Positions 47,771 through 59,200 of a stretch of DNA of 64,000 nt are shown here, one piece after another. The notes beneath the pieces were generated by a model, which made no database searches, was not told the origin of the DNA, and saw nothing but the letters and a program-made list of their open reading frames with translations. The translations under genes and the position numbers were made by a program. Each line of letters begins with the position of its first letter. Position 1 is the first letter of the stretch. Source of the stretch: Echinometra lucunter (taxonomy: Eukaryota > Echinodermata > Echinoidea > Camarodonta > Echinometridae); the NCBI GenBank assembly GCA_029962745.1, contig CM057158.1:2701558-2765557 (forward strand), in the 5' to 3' direction.

Positions 47771-48242
47771 GGCCCTGTTCTCTTATATTCCAGTCTCGGC
47801 CTTCAGCCTCAGTGACATCAAACATTAATCAGGAAATTCTGAAACTGCCACTTCATATTTGTTATATTGCATACCAGAGCATGTAATATTTACAGGACTT
47901 GTTCCTTTATGTTGCTGACAACCGAGTTTTCTCATTTGTACACATGTAGATTTATACACATACCTGTACATATACAATAAGTTGTGGAAATGTTATTTTT
48001 TACATGAAAATAGAAGAATATCAGAACCAGATTCTACAGTTGGTCATTTACAATTATAGCATAATACTTACTGGATGAGTATTTGTGAAACTTTACAAAG
48101 TGCAAATCATTACAGAGTGAAGATTACTTGTTGTTACACAGAAATTACGCGTCACTCTATAATTCAGCATCTTTTTCAGACTTAGAGAGTTGTTCAAGAA
48201 TGTTTGAGTGTAGAACCAAATTCTTTGGTAAGAAATATCTGT

Positions 48243-48285
48243 CAACCTAATACAGTTAACAGGGTATGGCAACTGTATTAGGTTG
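48243..48285. repeat. 15-bp-stem hairpin
   Basis: CAACCTAATACAGTT (48243-48257) pairs perfectly with AACTGTATTAGGTTG (48271-48285) across a 13-base loop. It lies about 430 bp from the end of the intact beta-propeller gene. A regulatory role is not established. Confidence 0.75.
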
Positions 48286-48712
48286 AATTATAGAAACACA
48301 GTTTCTGAACATTCTTTCACTCAGAGAAACCAACCAGTGTATTGAGCAGAATCATGTATGCTGTTGACCATTATTATAATACAATAAAATATCAATATGA
48401 TATTGAATGAAATGTTGTAAGGCTTTGTAGGCAAATTTTTACATGCATAAGGTCTGGTCAGACTTAAGTGATAATGATGAAATATGGACATGTGTAATAT
48501 ACCAAGAAATCAAGAATGATAACAATCACAGTGGTCAGACCTCTCTGACTTTGGAACCATACAGTATATTATTGGTTCTGCCAATCAAACCAAGAGACAC
48601 TGTGTCCATTCCTTTTTTTGCCACTGACACTCACAGTATTATCAAGATCTGCCCTATAGAAACATAGGAAGAATAAAGTTGAAAACTTGAAATAGTACTG
48701 TAACAGACCTGT

Positions 48713-50071
48713 CTACTCTTGTACGTGAATGAAGTGTAACTTACAGTCATATGCAAATGCAAGCATTGTTGGAGAAAGTGATACCATGTAGCACCAAGGC
48801 AATGTATGAGAGTATGTAGGAGACAGTGTGACATCACTGAAATGTTCCTTTGCTGAAAACTTTCCTTCTTGAAGACAATATCTGTCTAAGGACACTTTTC
48901 CAACATGTGACTGAACATGAGCTGAGGCGACTAGCACTCTTCCCTTTGCATCAATTGCAGCGCTCAAAGATCCACTGTAAGGATCGCCTGTAATGACATC
49001 CTGCCTGTTACCATCTTTGTCAAAGACTGTTACTGAGATTGGATTGGGTAAGAAGGTAGTTGTCACTAGATATGCTCCATCTGCTGTCACACACATTTGC
49101 TCTGGCTTAACTTTTCCTGTCTTGATCTCTTTTTGTACTTCTTTACCATCAGGGTGATATTTGAAGATTTTTGGTGTTCCATTGACAACATAGATGCTGT
49201 TCTTCAGATCAGAACACAGCTGACAAAATCCTTTCATGGAAGGATACCTGGAGCCACTCATTTGTGAGCCATCAGCATGGTATACTTTTATAGTTCCTTT
49301 TTCGTGAGCTGCCACTAATCTACCATCTTTCAGGTGGATGATGTCTGAAGCTTTTGTTATAGTTGCATTCAAAGGTTGTCCTTTTTTTTCAGAGATAGAA
49401 AAGTAAGTTGCTGGCTGTTGTTTACCCCCGATTCCTCTCCTTGGTCCACCAAAGCAGACCACAGCTGTATTTTCGTTTACTGAGTCCATGCCTTCCATCC
49501 AAGCTGGCAAATCAAAGGTTTTTATAAGAGACAATGACTTCACTGGCATTGATATTGAAGATACTGAAGCGCTGATACCACATGAAGCTCTTGGTTTCTT
49601 CTTTAATGGAGTGATCTTTGAGTCGCCTGGCATGCTTCTTTTTGCAGTGAGGTGTTTGCTCTGCTGCTGAGTTTCAGCTACATTATTCTTTCTGTCCAGC
49701 TCTTTGTTCTCACTTTCCCTTTCCTCCCCTTGGTTGTCTTTCCCTACTTTTAGCCTGTCTTTATCACCATCTTTTCTTATTGGCTTTGCATCTAGTGCAT
49801 CCAGATCTAGTGAAGTGCCTCTGAAGAGTTCATCATTGACTAGTTTTTCAAGATCTTGGCAGAGCTCTTCAAATCCTGTAAGATCTTCTTTCTTGGGATA
49901 GTTTGTACAGGTCATGCAATGAAGTTTTTGCATACAATCTTTTAAATCTTTTTTGAGATTCTGTACTTTTTCCTCAAGGTTCTTCAGTTCTTTCAATTTG
50001 GTGTTGCTCTTCTCTAGGAGGCTGTCAACTCTTTGTTGCCTTTTCTTTTTAAAGTCAGGTGCAGCCATCAT
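48713..50071 (-). CDS. intact intronless coiled-coil/beta-propeller (TRIM/NHL-like) protein, copy B
   Basis: A single 452-codon frame from MMAAPDFKKKRQQRVDSLL to LHFIHVQE. Residues about 7-55 are heptad-like (TKLKELKNLEEKVQNLKKDL), followed by LHCMTCTNYP with a CxxC pair and a charged, Ser-rich linker (about 100-180). The C-terminal half has repeated beta-strand units such as DGRLVAAHEKGTIKVYHADG, NSIYVVNGTPKIFKYHPDG and CVTADGAYLVTT, as in NHL or WD-like propellers. This is the C-terminal layout of TRIM-NHL proteins but without RING or B-box. I do not recognise an exact orthologue. The frameshifted paralogue lies 8.6 kb away in the same orientation. Function is not assigned; a scaffold or binding role is inference. 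Confidence 0.85.
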   Translation of the reverse strand: MMAAPDFKKKRQQRVDSLLEKSNTKLKELKNLEEKVQNLKKDLKDCMQKLHCMTCTNYPKKEDLTGFEELCQDLEKLVNDELFRGTSLDLDALDAKPIRKDGDKDRLKVGKDNQGEERESENKELDRKNNVAETQQQSKHLTAKRSMPGDSKITPLKKKPRASCGISASVSSISMPVKSLSLIKTFDLPAWMEGMDSVNENTAVVCFGGPRRGIGGKQQPATYFSISEKKGQPLNATITKASDIIHLKDGRLVAAHEKGTIKVYHADGSQMSGSRYPSMKGFCQLCSDLKNSIYVVNGTPKIFKYHPDGKEVQKEIKTGKVKPEQMCVTADGAYLVTTTFLPNPISVTVFDKDGNRQDVITGDPYSGSLSAAIDAKGRVLVASAHVQSHVGKVSLDRYCLQEGKFSAKEHFSDVTLSPTYSHTLPWCYMVSLSPTMLAFAYDCKLHFIHVQE

Positions 50072-50616
50072 GTGTTAATGTTGTTTATTGTAAATGCAGT
50101 TGTTCATCACATGTGAAATCATGGCATCTCACAAAAAAAGTAGTTTATTTGGACACTGCACTTGACCCTGCAGTTCTCTAACACTTCCACTGAACCAGTT
50201 ATGTGCTTTGCCTACAAATGTAAGTGAAGCTTGTGGAGTGACTTAAAGCACATGTTTTGCTGTCTCTGTACAAAATATTTCAACATGAACTGCTTTTAGA
50301 ATGGCAAAGGCATCATGTTCATTGTAGGTTCTATAGCAGGGCTCCATGATCTTGCAACTGATGACTGCATGAGATTGAGACTCAGGAGCAGAGGATATCT
50401 AGTTTGTAGTATCACAACCAGCAAGTACCTGGATCCTTTTGCCTGTCCGCTGCCTGTATCAATTTGACAATAATTTCCCTACCCGCTACCGTACCAGCCT
50501 TATTTTCCTTCTTTTATCTAGAGATGGGTTTGGGTATTCCCACCTGACTGGGTATTCCCACACTATAGACTGGGTATTCCCCAGTGGTGTACTGTGGGCT
50601 ACGTGGGTCAGGGCAT

Positions 50617-50639
50617 TGGAGGGGGGGGGGGGGGGGGGG
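50617..50639. repeat. poly-G run
   Basis: A G homopolymer following CAGTGGTGTACTGTGGGC, which itself looks like a transposon-end sequence. Confidence 0.85.
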
Positions 50640-52212
50640 CACCGGGTGGAAAAGTGTGTATGTGTGTATGTGCATGTTTGTTTGTTTTTTTTTAGCCAGC
50701 TGATGGGGGGGGGGGGTAAGTGCTGATGAGAATAGGCACTTCCCTTGAATGTATAAGCTGCACTTTATCCGTACATTGGGGCTATGACATAATTTACTTC
50801 ACACAGTTGTGCAGTTTTGAATGTATTATCAGATATTTGTTGAATTTTACTCTCTACAGTTACACATCAAAGCAAATGCCTCATAGATCAGAATGATTAT
50901 GTTCAGTATGTAATTTTACAATAGTTTAATTTGAGGTTTTTTTTCTCTTCAGAACTATTCTTTATGATTGAGTAGGTTTAGTTTGTCTCATTATTGCTCC
51001 CCCCCTCTCTCTCTCTCTCTCTGTCTCTGTCTCTGTTGCAGTCAAGCTGCAATTGTTGCAGCTCTCTTTCCCGCTCTTTCTGTTTCTCTTGACTAACCCC
51101 CAATGACAGACCTAGAAATAAGGTGTACTGGAAGTTTACTGCCGTTTTCGAAAAAAAACTTTATGATTAGATATTCATTGAAAAACTTGAAACCCCAAGC
51201 ATAAAATGCTTCCATTAATACAAAGCATTGACAAAAAGTAGATTAAGAGAAGTAAGCACAGCTAGAGATATTATTTCTGGAGAGGAACATTGCCAATGTG
51301 CTTGTGATGAATTGCTCACTCACCAGTGACGTCACATAATGGATGTCTTGCATAACTTTAACATTCACACGACTAAAACTAGGGGTTCTGTACTTCATAT
51401 TCCATTGTTGAATACATTTCTTTAGCTATTTCTGCAAAGACTTTCTGGAATTTTTCTAATTTTATCCCCTGTAATTGTGTAAATTCTAACATTTCATATT
51501 TATACCTACATGTATGACAGTGCAGTGGGAGTGAATGATTGAGTAGCAACCAAAATCAGCATACAATGTAGTTCTAAAACTTCATTTTTCCACTGTAAAA
51601 CACATTTTTGAGGCAGTCTCACAATCTAGCTTGCATGAAATGAACTAATAATAATTTTTTTAGGGGGGAGGGGTTGACATGAAAAGTAAAAAGCAAGCTC
51701 ACAAATTATTTTTCACCTTTTTTAAAACCCATGTAAGTTTTTAAACCCAGGTTAGTTTTTAAACCCAGGTTAGTTCTGCAAACCAGTTTTCTCACAGTCA
51801 TTGATATTTTCAGCTCTGTTGTAATATTCAGTGCTTCCATTTTAGTCCAGGGAATATAATCATTGAAATCCAGACATGGAAAGATTAAAATCATTGTTAT
51901 TTTCAGCACATTTGATGTATGGTGTATAGGAAATGAATCACATTGATGATTGCAATCAGTCAATGTTTATTTGTTTGCATTTTCAAAAGATTAATGTGCT
52001 GGATGGTATGATTAGACTTTTGAGATTTTTCAGGTATTATTCTTATTGTAAATATGTATTTTTGTTCCAGGAATGACAATTTAACCTGCTATTTAGATAA
52101 TTAGATCATTTCAAAGCTCTACACATTTACTGTATTTTGCTTTTGTTTTAATTATGGTGTTATGTGCTTGAAAGGTCTACTGAATTTTTCTTTTCTTTGC
52201 TTTTCTTGACAG

Positions 52213-52288
52213 AACAATAGAAGGGGATGATTTCACAGGCAAGCTATTCAAGATATATCAGCAAGTGCATGATGAAAAGTTAACAAAA
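52213..52288 (+). CDS. GSS: GSS exon a
   Basis: Acceptor ttcttgacag, then [20 protein letters not shown] through EKLTK, donor GTAAGA. It corresponds to the human segment ending the N-terminal lid region (about residue 105 onward). One base completes a codon from an upstream exon that I could not locate. Confidence 0.85.
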
Positions 52289-53115
52289 GTAAGAGATATA
52301 TGTATGAATATAGATACTGCAAGGGAAGGGATGGGAATATTTTTGTGATGTTTGTGAAAGCAGTTTTAACCCACTGAGCATGATTTGACTTTGGTATAAT
52401 ATGCATTTCCATAGATCCCAGCCCTGCCTTGTGCTAAGTTGGCACTCCTCTATTGGCAAGGGAAACTTGATGTTTCCTCCAAGAAAAAAAACAAAACAAA
52501 ACATAATCGGAATGTTTCATAAAGCTGTTCGTAAAGTTATGAACGACTTTACGAAAAACTTGAATAGGGCAAGCCAAACGGGATTCTCAATCATTATAAA
52601 TCACATCAGCTAAAGATGAAATATGCAGACTAACATTAACATTAATATTGTTTACAAACATTTTTATTGCGAAGTACATTTTTGCGCCACAATTTAATTG
52701 AGATTATGGGAGATGCAGTCACACTTTGTTTAAATATCAGGAAAAACTTTGGGCATCCCATCTGGCACTTCATATTCCAGTCGTTTGTAAAGTCATGCAT
52801 AACTTTACGAACAGATTTATGAAACACCCCCAGGTTATCCCAGGCATAGTATTCAACAGGTTAAGAAACTACTATGACAAACAAACATGACATTCAGTTC
52901 TAGGGATCCACAATGACTATGTAGTCCCTCAAGGATGTCAACAGATGTTTACTGAATGCTTGCCTTCAATTGAATGATATGTGCTGCGAGTTCAGTGGGT
53001 CCTCTTTTTATAAGATATTAATTGGTGAAAAAAACCACCCCATTTCATGTAGAAAATTGATCAAACTGACACTATTGCATAGTAGTCTTCTTATCCAGAC
53101 CAGTAGCTTTGTATC

Positions 53116-53183
<68 letters not shown>

Positions 53184-53214
53184 CCCTCTCCCTCTCCTCT
53201 CTCTCTCTCTCTCT

Positions 53215-53246
<32 letters not shown>

Positions 53247-56200
53247 GTGAATTGGTGCATGTGTATGTGGAACTGTGGATGTGTCTGGTAATGATTCAAT
53301 GCCAATCCATGCATCATATAATGGGGGAGTGGTAGACACCTCTGTTAAGAGACACATTAAATTCAAATTCAAATAAAAACCATTACAAACTGAACTGAAC
53401 TGAGCATGTAACAAAAAGAAAGAGATAGCCATGAGTGATGGATTTTCATTTCTTTCCTGTGTTTGTTTGTGAAATCATAGTTAGGATAATGTTATTATCT
53501 TGAATTTGGTTTTAATTTAAGAAAGTAATCATTTATATAAGCCTAAACTTTATAGGCACACAAATAGCTTGGGATAGATAATGACATGGACATTTGACAC
53601 ACATTGATCAATACTGCTGTATCTAAAGTTTGCATGATTTTAAAAAGCTATATTGAAGGTTATGTACATGTTCATGCAGTTTTGATAGGCCATCAAAAAC
53701 TGTTTTCTTTTCTTTTAGCTGCTCAGTAGCAAGGTAAAGGCTTCCTTCCTCTTGAAGTTGAATATCGAGCAAATGAGAGGTGAAAAATAATTTATCACTC
53801 AGCTGTGATTGGAAGTCAGCAATGTCAACATGTATCACACAGTGCCTGCACATGTGTGAAACCAATGAGAGTTCTATTTTGTGACAAGTACAATCACAAA
53901 GCGCTGTAAATGCTGCGCGGGGAGTCGTTGACGTGCAGGGGTCATAGTGTAGGGCAGAGTGTAACTGTTCTATTGCGCTCCTTTCAGACATTTACACTAA
54001 AATTCATGGAAATCATGAATGGAATACAACACAATCTCATACACACATATCTTTTTGTACAAGGTGGACAGTGTGAGACTACATCTAATCAGTTTCGTGC
54101 CAATATATATTCCTTTTTGCTATCAAAACTGTACATGAGCTTTAAAGCTAAAAAGAACCTCATAGGGATATCTTTGCAGTACATACACCTTTTGTAAGGC
54201 TTCTCTTTTGCTGTTTTTATTTTGCTCTGCAGGACATTGAGCTTGGTTTGCTAAGATCTGACTACATGCTGGATACAGCCAGAGAAGAGTCTGGTAGCAT
54301 GGCACTCTCTATGGTTGAGATGAATACAATGGCTGCATCGTTTGCTGCACTTGCATGCAATGTAGTCACATTACACAGGTTAGAAAACAAAATAATGAAA
54401 GAAAATCAAAAGAAAAATTATTGAAAATTGCTAAATACCGGTACTTGCAAATTATCCACCTTCTATAAATTTTGGGTGGCTTTGGTGACTTACCATCCAG
54501 AAGGAATTGATTGCTTCTGAATGATTTTAAACAGATTTGGGGAAAAAAGAGTTATTATGGATTTTAAGTTGGAAGCCGGGTTACATAAACTTGAGCTTTA
54601 AAGAACATCTGAATACAGTTTTTCAAACATAAGTCAAGAAGTCATAATGTTGTATGGCAAATTTGGAGAATGTCACTATGTTTAGGTTTTTAGAGAAATT
54701 TCCACATATATTTTGATCTCCTTTTCTTCATGTACCTTGTCATATACCCCTTTCACAAATTCAATAATGCAGATAATAGGAGGATAATTTAGTCATAAGG
54801 AGCAGAATTGGCAAACCCGGAGAATAGGGGACCGGAACGCGCGCGCATGCCATTTGTACTGTGCAGAGATCGGCAGCAAGAGCCGAAAGTCAGGGCATGC
54901 AGGGTATGTGACAAGTCCATGATCAAGTTCAAAATGACTTTAGAATATGCTTTAATCAAGTAATTATGTTCTAATATATTACATTGTCCTCTCGGCTTTC
55001 AAATGTGTGATTATGTGGTGAAAATCATTTTGATTTTTGCCAGAAATGTTCTCAAACTCACAAATGTTTCATCCATGAATCTTGTGCAGATCGTCCCCCT
55101 CGCCGCCGACTCTGCCGCTGCCACCGGCTGCATTTGTTTGCACACAAATGGATATGTGCGCGTGTTCCGGTCCCCTATTCTCCGGGTTTGCCGCAGAATT
55201 ATATGCATTATTCTGATACTCCTATTATCCACATAATAGCAGCATCACAATAATCCTCCGAATTTGTGAATGCGATCGCAAAATAATACACATTATTGCC
55301 ATGGTGCGGTCAAAAGGTCAGCACTTTCCCCATAGTGCAAGCCCAGAATACACCCATGGACATGCATTATGTAGGGGCGTGTGTAGTTACCATGATGATT
55401 ATCCTCCTTTTCGATGATTGTTTTCGTTCTTAATGATGCGGATTATTTTCAGAGTTTGTGAACGCAATTTTTAGTGAATAATCCACATTATTTTAAAGGA
55501 GAATGCAACCCAGGCATCAGTGTGCTCTTAGTGAATAAAAATGACCAAGAAGAGTAAACAGTGAAAGTTTGAACAAAATCGGACAATCAGTTCAAGAGTT
55601 ATGAATTTTGAAAGTTTCAGTAAATCCCTATTATGAGGATCCTTGAGTTGGCAACTTTGCCAGCATCTGTGATGTCATCGTGGACAACTCTCAATTCAAT
55701 ATTATACATAAATTTTCCAAAAAAATTGATTTGTATGAAATTTCAAGTCAGGAATCAGCATAATTTATTCCAAAATTAAATGCTTGCAGAATTGATATAG
55801 CCATGTCATACTCAAACAAGAAATCAAAAGAATTTATATTTTTCTTGAAAATAAAGAAAATGTTAAATTCTGTGTACAAAATGAAAGGAGAGTTGTCCAC
55901 GATGACATCACAGATGCTGGCAAAGTTGCCAATTCAAGGATCCCCATGATAAGGATTTACTTAAACTTTCAAAGTTCATAACTCTTGAACGGATTGTCCG
56001 ATTTTCCTCAAACTTTCACTGTTTACTCTTCTTGTACTTTTTCATTCATCGGAAGCATACTGTTGTCTGAGTTGCATTCTCCTTTAATGTGGACACCGGT
56101 AGTAGGAGGATGATTTGGTGAAAGGGGTAATTGTCTGACATCATTTGTGACCAACTAGATCTGTGCCCCCTCCCTTACGATTTCAACAACATTAGTACTA

Positions 56201-59200
56201 GTTGCTTATGCCAAGCCCTCCACGCACTTAAATCTTAGCTGTCCTCTTACTCATGTGCCATCCATTTGTCTGTGAATGGCCAGTCTTTTACTTCAAATTA
56301 CTTAATGAATCACAGTATGTTCAGAAGACAAAATTATGAATGTAATTTGAAATTTCCTCCTTACTTTGTTTTGACGAAGGCCTGGGGTTAGGGTGTATAA
56401 TGTTTGTTCTCGGATTAAAGCGAGGGCTTTATGTTACTGGAGATGTAGCAGTTGTTGCTGAATCATGTTCTCACTGCTTGTTATTAAACTTATTCTTAGG
56501 TTTGTCCTGGGGTTGTGCAACAAACAGTATGAACCTTCATGCTTACCAGACAATCTAGCCAACCAAGGAATGGCTGAAGCTATGGTCAAAGCATTCCACC
56601 TGTATGGTCAACCTAGGTAAGTAATGAATGGCTGAAGCTATGGTCAAAGCATTTCACCTGTATGGTCAACCTAGGTAAGTAATGAATGGCTGAAGCGATG
56701 GTCAAAGCATTCCACTTGTATGGTCAACCCAGGTGAGTAATGAATGGCTAAAGTCATGGTCAAAGCATTCCACTTGTATGGTCAACCCAGGTGAGTAATG
56801 AATGGCTGAAGCTATGGACAAAGCATTCCACCTGTATGGTCAACCCAGGTGAGTAATGAATGGCTGAAGCCATGGTCAAAGCATTCCACCTGGTTATGGT
56901 CAACCTAAGTGAGTAATGAATGGCTGAAGTCATGGTCAAAGCATTTCACCTGTATGGTCAACCCAGGTGAGTAGCTTCCCACTGCCCTTGGGATCAACAC
57001 CTCACTTGAAAGACATGGTCTTCCTCATACCATTTCTGTAATGTTCAAGAGACTGAATACCCAGATAATGCCCATGAGAGCAATAGCCCATAAACACAAT
57101 ATGTGCGAGGGGAGATCAGTAAGTTCCATCACGAGGGGCTCACTGTTGCCATTAGAAAACAGTGACATTTCTTATTTTTTATGTGATTCTTTCATTCAGT
57201 ATGGAATAGTAAACCACAAATAAAGTTAAATCGGTATATGTAAATGCTAATTTGACTTTGATGGGTCCTTTCTGGCACCTATTTTTCTAGCTGTGACAGG
57301 GATCCTTCAATAGAGGCTAAAGAACTTACAAGTTTCTGTATTTACTAGCGGTATTAGGTGAGCTTCTGAACTAGGTCCGTCTGAGAAGAGCTTGTGCAAG
57401 TTTGTGGTGACATTGCACCTTCATATCACACTGACTGTTGCCAGTATTAGATGATAAATGGAATGGCATGTCCAATACGAAGTACGTGTCCCAAATACAT
57501 TTTGTTTAACATTTTACTTGAAGTAAAGGGCAAAGGGCTTATATACTTGTCACTCATCATGTTGTCACTGTATCATCTTGACAAAGGCCAAAGTACTGAG
57601 ATAATGAGAGGTCATGTTTTATCAGTGCACTTGGCTACATGTACATTGAAAGTTAAGTGCATTGAATATGCCATCTATGCAATTATTTAGTTGGGCATAG
57701 TTTGGCTACCTTAACTTATTATATGACCCATTCTGTCAGGGATTTAAAATATTTTTCTAGTCTGCTAAATCATAGTATGAATGCTTAGGCTGCCTATGAA
57801 GGTTATTTTAGCCTTAAATATTGTCAAATATCAATATTTGTAACCTGATTATTGACTTGAATACCAGCCCAGATTTTTATCAGCAGGACCATAAGCTAGC
57901 ACAAAGCTACGTGTAGTTGTTGCTTTCATTTTGATGCTCTGTCTGTTACAGCACTGGCACTTAAAACTCTCCTACTGAAAAGTGCTTCAGATGATAAATG
58001 TGCTATTCACTTCTCCCAATTTCTAGTTGATAATCTATAATGTAAACTTTCAAATTTTCTTTCATTTTGTGGTTTGCAAACTGCATTCCTAGTTGTATGT
58101 TTTTAAGAAGTCTATCAATGTGACCCTTTTAGAATGACTTCTGTTATTCCACACATGTGTCCCCTGATGTAATTTTTTAAATATTTGATTGAATTCCAAA
58201 TAGAATATTGTTGGAATTAATCAAGTAATGGATACATGACTTATCAGGGAAAAAAAATCATAACATTTTTGTTCTTTTTTGTTGTTATTTAGTGCAGCCA
58301 TTGTCTTCATTGTCACCTTTAAAGAAGCCAACATCTTTGACCAAAGAATGCTGGAGTATGCCGTCACAGAGTGCGACCAAAGGGTAACGGTCATTAGGAG
58401 AACGTTGGGTGATATTGGTCGCAGGGGTGAACTCACTAAGGACAGGAGATTATTCATGTAAGTCAAGAGGTTAAAGGGTCAAAGGTTAGAGGTGAAGGAT
58501 CATTTCTGTGATTATGTATATATGAGAAAATGGTAGTTGATCGTTGTAATTTATAGCTGTTTGAATATTGAGTGCAAATCTTACTGCAAAAAATATAGAG
58601 TGAGAACAGTGACTATTAGTCCCACTCTATCTAAAATTTATAAACAAACATTTTTCTTAGAGACACGTTTTAGTTGGGCTCTGTTTATAGATAATGCGGT
58701 TATGTACTTTACTCATTACGCTGTTTTATGCCATTTGCTCATTAAAGTTGAAGAATTTTTAACTGTAGAGTAAAATGATTGTCAGATGTCTGATAATAAT
58801 GAATTTAGAAGATGGAAATATACACTCACCAGTATACAGCACTGAAACACAGTAACAATGATCTAGACTTTCTCAACTACAGACTGTAGTGATACTTGTT
58901 CATCTTGTGATAATCTCTTAACCCATTCATGACAGGAATTATTTAAAGCCTAATTTAATCAGCTTTTATTCTTCAAATTGGCAACACCAACATTTTTATT
59001 TTATTGCTACATTTTTCTTATCAAACGTCATGTATCTGAAATGAATATAAATTGACAGAAATTATGATGAGAAGTCAAAAAGTTGCCAATTTGCAGGGGA
59101 AAATGGTGATTTTAAACTTTCTGTCACATTGCCAATTTAAGGATTTTAATGCTTATTTTCCTTTAAAAAAATTTCAGCGTCAAACAACGAATATTGACGC

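Larger units (their letters stand above)
54745..56129. mobile_element. outer TA-flanked DNA element with two nested insertions
   Basis: TA-CCCCTTTCAC at 54745-54756 and GTGAAAGGGG-TA at 56118-56129 define the ends, with a TA duplication. AT-rich inverted arms containing AGGAGGAT follow. Two further elements (54810-55192 and 55496-56084) lie inside. The TA target site suggests a Tc1/mariner-type MITE. Confidence 0.7.

Noticed and set aside
50439..52212. N-terminal exons of GSS upstream of exon a
   Set aside because: I looked for the APF.LFPS and FN.L-type segments of glutathione synthetase between the intact propeller gene and exon a, and elsewhere up to the gap, and could not find a convincing match.
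53072..53432. Arg-Glu and Ser-Leu repeat frames
   Set aside because: Direct translation of the CT microsatellite.
53623..53991. 122-codon minus-strand frame [17 protein letters not shown]..
   Set aside because: It is opposite a GSS intron, with no recognised domain and no clear neighbouring exons. It could be real but I cannot support it.
56568..56973. CRISPR-like array (regular 58-bp repeats)
   Set aside because: The units are contiguous copies of an exon end with no unique spacers, in a eukaryotic intron.
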